NCBI GenBank assembly: GCA_034665745.1
Contig: JAXDJJ010000070.1
Location: forward strand, 1 to 17,278
DNA: 17,278 nt
Source of the DNA: JAXDJJ01 sp034665745
GTDB taxonomy: Bacteria > Actinomycetota > CADDZG01 > WHSQ01
Direction of reading: 5' to 3'
The notes beneath the pieces were generated by a model. That model made no database searches and was not told where the DNA came from. It saw nothing but the letters and a program-made list of their open reading frames with translations. The translations under genes were made by a program, and so were the position numbers. Within the stretch, counting starts at the first letter, position 1. The number at the start of each line of letters is the position of its first letter. Below, piece by piece: positions 1-7,186 of the stretch.

Positions 1-420
1 GACCTCGACCTCGAGATCGACTTCATGTCGATCACCTCGTACGCAGGTAGCCAGGGTGCTTCGGGGGTGGTGCGCATCGTCAAAGACCTCGACATCGACA
101 TCAGCGGACGTGACGTGGTGATCGTCGAAGACATCGTCGACACGGGGCTGACCCTCACCTACCTCAGGAGAACGCTTGGGGAGCGCAACCCACGAAGCCT
201 CCAGACCGTCACCTTGCTAGACAAGGCTGCCCGCAGGATCATCCCGGTGCCCCTGGAGCACCGGGGGTTCGAGATCCCGGACGTCTTCGTGGTCGGTTAC
301 GGGATGGACTTCCAGGGTCGCTACCGAAACGTCCCCGACATCCTCGCCGTGAACGACCTCGCTCGACTGGCCAACGACCCCTTGATGCTCTGCGACCAGG
401 TGTTCTCGGGGGCGGGCTAG
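1..420 (+). CDS. hpt: Hypoxanthine phosphoribosyltransferase, 3' part
   Basis: Purine salvage enzyme that transfers ribose-5-phosphate from PRPP to hypoxanthine or guanine in the cytoplasm. The gene is cut by the left edge; 139 residues are visible and the reading frame is open from base 1. The PRPP-binding loop is clear (VVIVEDIVDTGLTLTYL), with the two acidic residues ED and the following DTGLT. It is preceded by the flexible-loop segment DFMSITSYAGSQGASGVVR and followed by the C-terminal VGYGMDFQGRYRN typical of bacterial Hpt. About 40-50 N-terminal residues should lie outside the window. The stop TAG is 26 nt before the next ATG. In many actinomycetes hpt sits beside tilS and ftsH, but neither is visible here. 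An internal ATG at 25 is not the start because homology continues upstream of it. Confidence 0.95.
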   Translation, partial: DLDLEIDFMSITSYAGSQGASGVVRIVKDLDIDISGRDVVIVEDIVDTGLTLTYLRRTLGERNPRSLQTVTLLDKAARRIIPVPLEHRGFEIPDVFVVGYGMDFQGRYRNVPDILAVNDLARLANDPLMLCDQVFSGAG

Positions 421-434
421 CAACACTGTTCTGC

Positions 435-446
435 TAGCCTTCATCC
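435..446 (+). promoter_or_regulatory. Possible leaderless -10 box for the DUF151 gene
   Basis: TAGCCT at 435-440 is followed by 6 nt and then the ATG at 447. There is no Shine-Dalgarno sequence before this ATG. The spacing puts +1 at or next to the A of the start codon, the pattern known for leaderless actinobacterial mRNAs. No convincing -35 box is visible, and read-through from hpt is equally possible. Confidence 0.4.
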
Positions 447-926
447 ATGCTGGAGCTGTCGCTGGTCGGCGTGCGTGTGGAGCTACCTTCCAACCAGCCG
501 ATCGTGCTGTTGAAAGAGGTCAACGGCGACCGCTACCTCCCCATCTGGATCGGAGCCGTCGAGGCCACTGCGATCGCCTTCGCCCTACAGGGCATAGAGA
601 CCCCCCGCCCCATGACCCACGACCTGTTGCGCGACATCCTCAGCGAGACCGATGTCAGCGTCGACCGGGTCCTGATCAACGATCTCGTTGACTCCACGTT
701 CTTCGCAACGATCCGCATGGGGCGCGAAGGCAAAGCGGTCGAGGTCTCGTCGCGGCCCTCCGATGCGATCGCTCTAGCGGTCCGGATCAACGCGCCTATC
801 TACGCGTCCGAAGAGGTCCTGGACCAAGCGGGGATCGAGCTGAAGGACGAAGAAGAGACCGAGGTCGAGCGCTTCAGGCAGTTCCTCGATGAGGTCAGCC
901 CCGCAGACTTCGCCGGCGATTCCTAA
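447..926 (+). CDS. Bifunctional nuclease family protein (DUF151/BFN)
   Basis: A 159-residue protein of the DUF151 (BFN) family, whose plant and bacterial members have been reported to have nuclease activity on RNA and DNA. The family signature is plain: ELSLVGVRVELPSNQPIVLL at the N terminus, RYLPIWIGAVEATAIAFALQ near residues 29-50, RPMTHDLL, and the conserved RPSDAIALAVR near 104-112. The C-terminal 30 residues are acidic and variable. The start ATG gives the expected family N terminus. It is cytoplasmic, with no signal peptide. In Mycobacterium tuberculosis the homologue Rv1829 lies directly upstream of the MerR gene Rv1830 and close to gcvB; the same order appears here, so this is a conserved neighbourhood rather than chance. 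Its cellular role in actinomycetes is not settled. Confidence 0.93.
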   Translation: MLELSLVGVRVELPSNQPIVLLKEVNGDRYLPIWIGAVEATAIAFALQGIETPRPMTHDLLRDILSETDVSVDRVLINDLVDSTFFATIRMGREGKAVEVSSRPSDAIALAVRINAPIYASEEVLDQAGIELKDEEETEVERFRQFLDEVSPADFAGDS

Positions 927-949
927 GGGCCTCCGGGCCGCCTAGGCCC
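927..949 (+). terminator. Possible hairpin terminator after DUF151 gene
   Basis: Immediately after the TAA stop, GGGCCT (927-932) can pair with AGGCCC (944-949) across an 11-nt loop. There is no U-run after it, which is common for actinomycete terminators but leaves the call weak. Confidence 0.35.
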
Positions 950-978
950 AAGCCTCAACTCCAGCCTCAGCCTTATCG

Positions 979-1007
979 TTGACACCGCGCGCGCGGGGGT
1001 CTACGAT
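979..1007 (+). promoter_or_regulatory. Strong sigma70-type promoter of the MerR gene
   Basis: TTGACA at 979-984, a 17-nt spacer that is almost all G and C, and TACGAT at 1002-1007. The -35 is a perfect consensus match and the spacing is optimal. The predicted +1 is near 1013-1015, giving a 5' UTR of about 75 nt before the ATG at 1089. The spacer is 17 bp, not the 19-20 bp typical of MerR-activated promoters, so activation by DNA untwisting is not suggested. Confidence 0.72.
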
Positions 1008-1013
1008 TTCCAC

Positions 1014-1029
1014 CCCCGTAACTACGGGG
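1014..1029. promoter_or_regulatory. Perfect palindrome at the MerR gene transcription start
   Basis: CCCCGTA (1014-1020), two bases, then TACGGGG (1023-1029): a perfect 7-bp inverted repeat centred just downstream of the predicted +1. The position is right for an operator that blocks transcription, and autoregulation by the MerR protein encoded next is the simplest idea. It could also fold in the RNA as a short hairpin with a 4-nt loop. No binding data are available from sequence alone. Confidence 0.45.
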
Positions 1030-1088
1030 ATGTGTTTTACGACTCTGAGACCGCAGCACAAGACAGAGCCACGACCGGGGAGGGCACC

Positions 1089-1574
1089 ATGGAGGCCATC
1101 GAGACGCAGGGTTACCGCGGCCCGCAGACGTGCAAGATCGTCGGGATCACCTATCGCCAGCTCGACTACTGGACCCGCACCGACCTCGTTGCTCCGACGA
1201 TCCAGGAGGCGAAGGGCTCCGGGACGCAGCGTCTCTATTCCTTCAACGACCTCCTGCAGCTCAAGCTGATCAAAAGCCTCACGGACGCGGGAGCGAGCCT
1301 CCAGAAGATCCGCTCGGCGATCGACTACGTGCGCGATCACATCTCAGATGACTGGTCGAAGGTCACGATCGCGACCGATGGGACGACTGTCTACGCGTGC
1401 ACAAGCGATGAAGAGGTTGTCGACCTCCTGCGTTCGGGCCAAGGCGTTCTCGGTGCCGTGGTCGCCGTCGGCAAGGTGCGCGAAGAGCTGCAAGGAACCC
1501 TTCGCGAACTCCGGCCTGCGGAGGCAGAGGTGGGATACGTTTCAAGCAACGACCCAGCAGCCCGGGAGGGGTAG
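1089..1574 (+). CDS. MerR-family transcriptional regulator (Rv1830/ResR-like)
   Basis: A 161-residue DNA-binding regulator. Residues 9-80 form a MerR winged-helix domain: the helix-turn-helix around CKIVGITYRQLDYWTRTDLV, the wing GSGTQRLYSFNDLLQLKLI, and the helix ASLQKIRSAIDYVR. A C-terminal part (about 90-140) includes the segment DGTTVYACTSDEEVVDLL, which resembles the mycobacterial Rv1830 group as I remember it; there is no metal-binding Cys cluster. The start at 1089 has a good Shine-Dalgarno (GGGAGGG) 4-6 nt upstream; an earlier in-frame GTG at 1032 has none and would add residues outside the family domain. Adjacency to the DUF151 gene and to glycine-cleavage genes matches Rv1829-Rv1830-(Rv1831)-gcvB. 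In M. tuberculosis Rv1830 (resR) variants are linked to altered antibiotic recovery and growth; function here is by homology only. Confidence 0.9.
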   Translation: MEAIETQGYRGPQTCKIVGITYRQLDYWTRTDLVAPTIQEAKGSGTQRLYSFNDLLQLKLIKSLTDAGASLQKIRSAIDYVRDHISDDWSKVTIATDGTTVYACTSDEEVVDLLRSGQGVLGAVVAVGKVREELQGTLRELRPAEAEVGYVSSNDPAAREG

Positions 1575-1576
1575 AT

Positions 1577-2020
1577 ATCCCAGAGGGAACCGACGGACCT
1601 GTCTGGCCCCCTCTTCCCCACGAGCAGGTCAACTTCGCACACAACAGCGAGCGGCAGTTCGCCAAGCTCCTGGACTTCTACGAGATCCAGTGGGCGTACG
1701 AACCGACGACGTTCGACATCGACTGGGACCGTGACGGTCACATCACCCAACGCTTCTCGCCGGACTTCTATCTGCCCACCTTCGACCTTTACATAGAGAT
1801 CACGACTCTCAACCAGAAGCTCGTGACGAAGAAGAACCGCAAGGCTCGCAGGCTCCAGGCGCTCTATCCGGACGTGAAGTGCAAGATCCTCTACCAGCGC
1901 GATTACCTCAACCTGCTGATCAAGTACGGCCTCGAGGAACCCTCCCAAGGGATGCCCGACCTCGATGGCCCGTCCGGGACCGATCCGCGGGCCCTGTTCG
2001 GCGTACCCCTGGCGGGCTAG
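1577..2020 (+). CDS. PD-(D/E)XK-like uncharacterised protein, no standard start
   Basis: The frame is open through 2020 and reads as a real protein: NSERQFAKLLDFYEIQWAYE, then RFSPDFYLP, LYIEITTLNQKLVTKKNRK, and a C-terminal YQRDYLNLLIKYG. Counting from an ATC at 1577, E25, D63 and E74 line up with the E...PD...(E/D)xK nuclease-fold pattern, except that the usual Lys after the second acid is Thr (E74-I-T76); lysines at 81, 85, 86 and 89 could substitute. The start is unresolved: there is no in-frame ATG, GTG or TTG between 1352 and the GTG at 1823, and that GTG would remove all the motif residues. ATC 1577 sits 5 nt after a strong GGGAGGGG (1564-1571). A -1 slip from the MerR frame at GGG-TAG (1569-1574) would also enter this frame. 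The ORF ends 20 nt before gcvT, so the genes are probably co-transcribed. Function unknown; the fold assignment is inference. Confidence 0.68.
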   Translation: MPEGTDGPVWPPLPHEQVNFAHNSERQFAKLLDFYEIQWAYEPTTFDIDWDRDGHITQRFSPDFYLPTFDLYIEITTLNQKLVTKKNRKARRLQALYPDVKCKILYQRDYLNLLIKYGLEEPSQGMPDLDGPSGTDPRALFGVPLAG

Positions 2021-2040
2021 GGCGATGGCAAGCTAGGGAT

Positions 2041-3111
2041 ATGACCGGCACGCGCTCGACCGTCCTGTTGGACGCGCATCGTTCCCTCGGGGCGAAGTTG
2101 ATCGACTTCGGAGGATGGGACATGCCCCTGCAGTACGCGGGGGTCATCTCTGAACACACGAGCGTGCGGACCGCCACGGGGGTCTTCGATGTCTCGCACC
2201 TCGGGAAGCTCCGGGTCACCGGAGCCGCTCAGGGGCAGGGCTTGCAGAGGTCTGTCACCGCGGACGTTATCGGCCTCGAGCCGGGGCGAGCGACCTATTC
2301 GCTCGTTCTCACCGACGACGGCGGAGTTATCGATGACATCTTCATCTACCGGATCGCGGAATCCGACTGGTTGGTCGTTCCGAACGCGTCCAACGTCCAC
2401 CAGGTTGCCGGCGCGATAGCTGCGAACGGGGGAGACCCCGTTGACGAGTGGAACCGGTACACGATCCTTGCCGTGCAGGGACCCGGATCGTTCGAGGTCT
2501 TCGAGAAAGCGTTCCCCGGCACCGGCGCTACCGACCTGAAGCTGTACCGGTGGGCGCCGATGGACTTCTCCGGCAGCGAGGGGATCGTGGCGCGCACCGG
2601 ATACACGGGTGAGAAGGGCTTCGAGCTCTACGTTCCGGTCGACGTCGCGCCGGAGGCCTTCCGGAAGGTCTTGGATGCCGGTGCGGCCCCCGTCGGACTT
2701 GGTGCGCGCGACACGCTGAGGTTGGAGATGGGCTACGCGCTGTACGGCCACGAGTTGGATCTCGACATCAACCCCCTCGAGGCTGGGCTTGGCTGGGCCA
2801 TCGCGTGGGACACGGACTTCGTCGGCAAAGACGCGCTCGAGAAGGTCCGCAGTGAAGGGCCTCGCAGGAAGCTCTTCGGCATCACCTGCACCGGCAAAGG
2901 GGTCCCGCGCCAGGGCTACACGGTCAACTCCGATGGACAAGCGATAGGACGCGTGACGAGCGGCAACCATTCGCCAACCCTGGGTGCGGGGATCGCCCTC
3001 GCTCTCGGCCCGACCGAGTCCCTGCCCGCGCTCGGCGACAAGGTCGCGATAGACGCGCGGGGCCGCGCCATCGAGGGCGATATCGTGAAGCCTCCGTTCA
3101 TCCGCACGTGA
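2041..3111 (+). CDS. gcvT: Glycine cleavage system T protein (aminomethyltransferase)
   Basis: Transfers the methylene group from the aminomethyl-lipoyl arm of GcvH to tetrahydrofolate and releases ammonia. 356 residues, normal for the family. Visible signatures: FGGWDMPLQYAGVISEH near residue 23, VFDVSHLGKLRVTG at 48-61, GGVIDDIFIYR at 94-104 (it contains the catalytic Asp), ARTGYTGEKGFELYVP in the second half, and LGARDTLRLEMGYALYG-HELD near 220-240. The start ATG at 2041 gives the canonical N terminus; the frame is open further upstream, but only as a shadow of the preceding ORF. No Shine-Dalgarno is visible. It heads the gcvT-gcvPA-gcvPB set. A lipoyl carrier GcvH is not encoded in the window. 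Confidence 0.96.
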   Translation: MTGTRSTVLLDAHRSLGAKLIDFGGWDMPLQYAGVISEHTSVRTATGVFDVSHLGKLRVTGAAQGQGLQRSVTADVIGLEPGRATYSLVLTDDGGVIDDIFIYRIAESDWLVVPNASNVHQVAGAIAANGGDPVDEWNRYTILAVQGPGSFEVFEKAFPGTGATDLKLYRWAPMDFSGSEGIVARTGYTGEKGFELYVPVDVAPEAFRKVLDAGAAPVGLGARDTLRLEMGYALYGHELDLDINPLEAGLGWAIAWDTDFVGKDALEKVRSEGPRRKLFGITCTGKGVPRQGYTVNSDGQAIGRVTSGNHSPTLGAGIALALGPTESLPALGDKVAIDARGRAIEGDIVKPPFIRT

Positions 3112-3153
3112 CCAACCAGGTCGACAAGTAGACAAATCGACAGTTCGGATCCC

Positions 3154-4494
3154 ATGGACTTCCTGCCACACACACCCGAAGACGATCAGGCGATGCTCGA
3201 GGCGATCGGCCTCGATTCCCTCGACGACCTCTTCGAAGCGGTACCTGCGGCGGTTCGTCTGGGCCGCGACCTCGATGTCGGTCCTGCCCTCGACGAAGTC
3301 ACCCTCCTCCGTCACCTCGGAGAGCTAGCGGGGCTATCGAAGGGGGCGGGTGACCTCACCTGTTTCGCCGGGGGAGGCGCCTATGACCACCATGTACCCG
3401 CCGCGGTCCGTGCACTGGCGGGGCGAGCGGAGTTCGCTACCTCGTACACGCCGTACCAGCCGGAGCTATCGCAGGGTGTCCTCCAAGCGATCTTCGAGTT
3501 CCAGACCGCGGTGTGCGAGATCTATGGGATGGAAGTGGCCAACGCATCGCTGTACGACGGTGCCAGCGCTCTCGTCGAGGGAGTCAATCTCGCTGCCCGA
3601 GTGACCAAACGCAACCGGGCGATCGTTGGCGCCACGGTCCACCCGCACTACGTCGAGGTTCTCCGAACCTATACCTCAGGTCTAGGGTTCGAAGTAGACA
3701 TCGCTCCATACGGGCCCGATGGCACCGTGGACTGGAGCGCTGTCGATGCCACCGACGCCGCCGCGATCGTCACTGCTTATCCGAACGTGTTCGGGGCACT
3801 CGAGGACGTGGCTACCGCGTCGGAGGTCGCCCACGCTGCCGGAGCACTGAGCGTCGTCGTCGCGGATCCAACGGCCATGGGGGTGCTCGAGTCTCCCGGT
3901 GCCAAGGGCGCCGATGTCGTCTGCGGCGAGGGCCAGGGGATAGGCAACGCGCTCGCCTACGGCGGGCCCTACGTCGGTCTCTTCGCCACCAAGCTCGATC
4001 TCGTGCGCCAGGTCCCAGGGCGCATCGCCGGCGAGACCCTCGATGCCGATGGGCGCAGGGCATACGTGTTGACCTTGCAAGCACGCGAGCAGCACATCCG
4101 CAGGGCCAAGGCGACATCGAACGTCTGCACCAACCAAACCTTGATGGCGATCCACGCGGCGGTACATCTTGCGTGGCTCGGTCCAGAGGGTCTCCGCAGG
4201 CTGGGAGAGGTGTGTGCACGGAACACCGCGCTCGCAGCCGAGAAGCTGGGCGCGGTCCCAGGGTGCTCGATCGAGTTCGATGCTCCTCGCTTCAAGGAGC
4301 TCGTGCTCCGCACCCCGATGGATGCAACGGAGCTCGCGCGGGGACTGTCCCGAAGAGGGTTCCTCGCAGGGCCGCCGCTCGGTCGCTGGTTCCCCGAGCT
4401 GTCTGACTGTCTCCTTATCGCCGTCACGGAGAAGCGGACCGAAGAAGAGATCACCGGACTCGCCGAAGCGATCGAGAAGGAGCTGGCGGGATGA
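3154..4494 (+). CDS. gcvPA: Glycine decarboxylase (P protein) subunit 1
   Basis: N-terminal half of the split P protein, which with GcvPB forms the PLP-dependent enzyme that decarboxylates glycine and loads the aminomethyl group on GcvH. 446 residues, the normal size. It begins MDFLPHTPEDDQAMLEAIGL, the family N terminus; other marks are CFAGGGAYDHHVPAAV, ATSYTPYQPELSQGVLQAIFEFQT and the C-terminal RRAKATSNVCTNQTLMA. As expected for the A subunit, the PLP lysine is not in this chain. There is a 42-nt gap after gcvT with no clear ribosome-binding site, and a 4-nt ATGA overlap with gcvPB, which implies translational coupling and balanced subunit production. Confidence 0.96.
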   Translation: MDFLPHTPEDDQAMLEAIGLDSLDDLFEAVPAAVRLGRDLDVGPALDEVTLLRHLGELAGLSKGAGDLTCFAGGGAYDHHVPAAVRALAGRAEFATSYTPYQPELSQGVLQAIFEFQTAVCEIYGMEVANASLYDGASALVEGVNLAARVTKRNRAIVGATVHPHYVEVLRTYTSGLGFEVDIAPYGPDGTVDWSAVDATDAAAIVTAYPNVFGALEDVATASEVAHAAGALSVVVADPTAMGVLESPGAKGADVVCGEGQGIGNALAYGGPYVGLFATKLDLVRQVPGRIAGETLDADGRRAYVLTLQAREQHIRRAKATSNVCTNQTLMAIHAAVHLAWLGPEGLRRLGEVCARNTALAAEKLGAVPGCSIEFDAPRFKELVLRTPMDATELARGLSRRGFLAGPPLGRWFPELSDCLLIAVTEKRTEEEITGLAEAIEKELAG

Positions 4495-5999
4495 ACCGTC
4501 CTCTCGAGCCTTCCGCAGGCACCCGAGCCATCGACCAACAGGACTTCCCTCTGGTCTTCGAGCTCTCGCGGTCGGGGCGCAGGGCGTGGTCCTTGCCCGA
4601 TGCTGCCGAAGGGGCTCCCGACATCTCATCCGTTATCCCCGAGGGGCACCGTCGATCGGCCGCTCCGCACCTTCCGGAGGTCTCGGAGCGGGATCTCGTG
4701 CGGCACTACACACGGATGTCGCAGCGCAACTGGGCGATCGACGTAGGTGCGTACCCCCTTGGCTCCTGCACGATGAAGTACAACCCCAAGTTGTCCGAAG
4801 ACGCAGCCGCGTTGCCCGGTTTCGCAGCACTGCATCCGATGTGTGACGACGATCTTGCGCAAGGTGCACTCGCGCTGCTCGGTGAGCTCGAGCGGGCATT
4901 GTGTGAAGCAACCGGCATGGCCAGACTCACGTTCCAACCCGCCGCCGGGGCACAAGGTGAACTCACCGGCTTGTTGATCATGCGCGCATGGCATGAATCC
5001 AACGGGGATCCCCGCAGCAAGGTCATCATCCCGGACTCAGCCCACGGCACGAACCCCGCCAGTGTTTCTCTTGCCGGCTACCAGGCACTCGAGGTTCCAT
5101 CTGACAGTCGCGGCCTTGTCGATCTCGATGCCTTGCGCGAGGCCCTCGATGACGATGTAGCGGGCCTCATGTTGACGAACCCGAACACGCTCGGCCTGTT
5201 CGAGCGAGACATCCAGAAGATCGCCGCCTCTCTCCACGAGGTCGGGGGGCTGCTCTATTACGACGGCGCGAACTTCAACTCGATCGTCGGTGTCGTGCGG
5301 CCCGGAGACATGGGTTTCGACATCGTTCACATGAACCTCCACAAGACCTTCGCAACGCCCCACGGCGGGGGAGGCCCGGGCTCTGGCCCCTTGGCCGTCT
5401 CCGAGCGTCTCGAGCGATTCCTCCCCGGCCCCGTTCTTTCCTTCGACGAAGGCTCCGAGCGGTGGCACTGGGATCACGATCGACCGGACTCGATCGGACG
5501 CATCCACTCCTTCCACGGGAACTTCGGCATCAACGTCCGGGCGTACGCGTACCTGCGATCACTCGGCGCCGAAGGTCTTCGCAAGGTGGCCGAACGCGCG
5601 GTGCTCAACGCGAACTACCTGCGGACACTGGTGGCGGACTCACTTCCAACCGAGTACGAGGGTCTTTGCACGCACGAGTTCGTTTCGAGCGCGAAGCACC
5701 TCAAGAAGTTCGGGGTCCGGGGGACCGATGTCGCCAAGCGCTTGATCGATCTTGGCTTCCATCCACCGACCGTCTACTTCCCCCTCGTGGTCGAGGAGGC
5801 CTTAATGGTCGAGCCCACCGAAACGGAATCGAAGGAAACGATCGACGCTCTTGGCGCTGCTCTGAACCGGGTGGTACGAGAGGCCGAGAGCGATCCCGAC
5901 CTCCTTCATGACGCTCCCATCACGACGCCCGTGCGCCGACCCGACGAGGCGAGGGCAGCTCGAGACCTTCGGATCCGCTGGACGCCCGAACAGGTCTGA
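4491..5999 (+). CDS. gcvPB: Glycine decarboxylase (P protein) subunit 2
   Basis: C-terminal half of the split glycine decarboxylase; it carries the cofactor. 502 residues. The PLP-binding lysine is K285 in VHMNLHKTFATPHGGGGPG, followed by the glycine-rich loop. D258 in LLYYDGANFN is in the position of the Asp that contacts the pyridine nitrogen. QRNWAIDVGAYPLGSCTMKY near residue 78 and SAHGTNPASV near 183 are further family marks. It overlaps gcvPA by ATGA, and its TGA stop overlaps the next gene's ATG by one base, so the mannosyltransferase gene may be translated as part of the same message. It functions with gcvPA and gcvT in glycine catabolism and one-carbon supply. Confidence 0.96.
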   Translation: MNRPLEPSAGTRAIDQQDFPLVFELSRSGRRAWSLPDAAEGAPDISSVIPEGHRRSAAPHLPEVSERDLVRHYTRMSQRNWAIDVGAYPLGSCTMKYNPKLSEDAAALPGFAALHPMCDDDLAQGALALLGELERALCEATGMARLTFQPAAGAQGELTGLLIMRAWHESNGDPRSKVIIPDSAHGTNPASVSLAGYQALEVPSDSRGLVDLDALREALDDDVAGLMLTNPNTLGLFERDIQKIAASLHEVGGLLYYDGANFNSIVGVVRPGDMGFDIVHMNLHKTFATPHGGGGPGSGPLAVSERLERFLPGPVLSFDEGSERWHWDHDRPDSIGRIHSFHGNFGINVRAYAYLRSLGAEGLRKVAERAVLNANYLRTLVADSLPTEYEGLCTHEFVSSAKHLKKFGVRGTDVAKRLIDLGFHPPTVYFPLVVEEALMVEPTETESKETIDALGAALNRVVREAESDPDLLHDAPITTPVRRPDEARAARDLRIRWTPEQV

Positions 6000-7132
6000 T
6001 GTCCGAGGCACGCCGGCCATGGGTCGAGGCCGCGGTGCTCGTAGTCGTTACCCGACTGATGTTCTTCGTCGTCGCCTACGGGGCCGCGATGTTCCTCGCC
6101 CCCGGACAGGGTCCGACGGGGGAGGGCTTCCTCCAGATCTGGTCCCGCTGGGATGCGAACCACTTCGTGATCGTGGCGCAGCACGGATGGTCGGGACCCA
6201 TCGCCGAGCCGGCGAGACCCGCCGCGTTCTTTCCCCTGTATCCGTTGTGCATGCGGGCCTTCATGGCGCTGGGCCTCCCACCGATAGCGGCCGGATTGAT
6301 CGTCTCAACGATCGCCACCTACATCGCATGCGTGTTCCTCTACAAGCTCGTCGAGTTCGAACTCGGGGATGGCCATGGGCGTCGCGCGGCTGTGTATCTG
6401 TTGCTGTTCCCAACCGCCGTTTTCCTTGCAGCGCCTTACAGCGAATCTCTGTTCCTAGCGGGAGCGATCCCGGCCTTCTACTTCGCTCGTCAACGCCGAT
6501 GGCTCATGGCCGCGGTGCCTACCGCTGTTGCGATGGGGGCGCGCGCTGCAGGGATGTTCCTTCTGGCCGGTCTGTTCTTCGAATACATCCGGCAAGGGTT
6601 CGCCGACCGTCGGTGGGGAGGAAAACGCATCCGCGATGTTGGTGTGTGCCTCGGGATCGGGATCCTTCCCCTGATCTTGTACGGCATCTTCCTGGCGATC
6701 GAGCGGGGTAACGCGTTCCAGTACCTCGTCGACCAGAAAGAAGGGTGGGGGAGGAACTTTCCGACCGCGCCGTGGACCGCGTTTCTCGCTACGTGGAACA
6801 CGCGCAAGGGCCTCGATTACCCGACCAACTGGATCTTCGCGTGGCGCGTCGAGATCCTTGCAGCCGGTGCGGGCCTCGCGTTGACGATCTGGGCCTTGCT
6901 GAAGAAGGAGTGGGGTTACGCCGTCTACATGGGCACGTTCATCGCCACGTTGATGATGTCTACCTGGTACTTCAGCATCCCGAGGATGCTCCTTTCGTTC
7001 TTCCCAGCGGTGATCTTCCTCACCGCCGCCACCAAGAACCGAGCGAACCACCACGAGTTGGCGCTGCTGGTCCTTGCTCCGGTCGCCACCCTCGGCGTCA
7101 TCGTCTTCACTCGGGGGGCTTGGTTCTACTAA
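5999..7132 (+). CDS. PIG-V-like membrane mannosyltransferase (GT-C)
   Basis: A 377-residue polytopic membrane protein with about eight to ten hydrophobic segments, the first at residues 9-34. The first extracytoplasmic loop has SRWDANHFVIVAQHGW (W51-D52), followed by AAFFPLYPLCMRA near 75-87, the pattern of the bacterial PIG-V/Gpi18-like family (GT-C fold). These enzymes use a polyprenyl-phosphate-linked sugar, usually mannose, on the outer face of the membrane. The ATG overlaps the gcvPB stop (TGATG), so it is co-translated with gcv genes with which it shares no obvious pathway. The likely donor supplier, a Ppm synthase, is encoded about 3 kb away on the other strand. The acceptor cannot be told from sequence: glycolipid, lipoglycan and protein are all possible. 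Confidence 0.82.
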   Translation: MSEARRPWVEAAVLVVVTRLMFFVVAYGAAMFLAPGQGPTGEGFLQIWSRWDANHFVIVAQHGWSGPIAEPARPAAFFPLYPLCMRAFMALGLPPIAAGLIVSTIATYIACVFLYKLVEFELGDGHGRRAAVYLLLFPTAVFLAAPYSESLFLAGAIPAFYFARQRRWLMAAVPTAVAMGARAAGMFLLAGLFFEYIRQGFADRRWGGKRIRDVGVCLGIGILPLILYGIFLAIERGNAFQYLVDQKEGWGRNFPTAPWTAFLATWNTRKGLDYPTNWIFAWRVEILAAGAGLALTIWALLKKEWGYAVYMGTFIATLMMSTWYFSIPRMLLSFFPAVIFLTAATKNRANHHELALLVLAPVATLGVIVFTRGAWFY

Positions 7133-7173
7133 GCCGGTGTCGGCAGCGGCCCTGCTGGGGGGCCGATCCGTGT

Positions 7174-7186
7174 GAGGATAGGCGCC
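7174..7186 (+). promoter_or_regulatory. Weak possible leaderless promoter for the laccase gene
   Basis: GAGGAT at 7174-7179 preceded by TGT (extended -10 like) lies 7 nt before the ATG at 7187, the same spacing as other candidate leaderless starts in this window. The first base departs from TANNNT and no -35 is clear. AGGA at 7175-7178 could instead act as a ribosome-binding site. Confidence 0.3.

Noticed and set aside
1823..2020. The 65-codon ORF starting at GTG 1823 as a complete small gene
   Set aside because: The frame continues upstream with coherent protein features including all the presumed motif residues, so this GTG is internal.
2020..2041. Glycine riboswitch before gcvT
   Set aside because: The spacer is only 20 nt and the upstream bases encode another protein; no glycine-riboswitch motif is seen.
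2017..3315. Long minus-strand open frame opposite gcvT
   Set aside because: It is Arg-rich, has no family resemblance and mirrors the codon bias of gcvT on the other strand; a shadow of a GC-rich gene.
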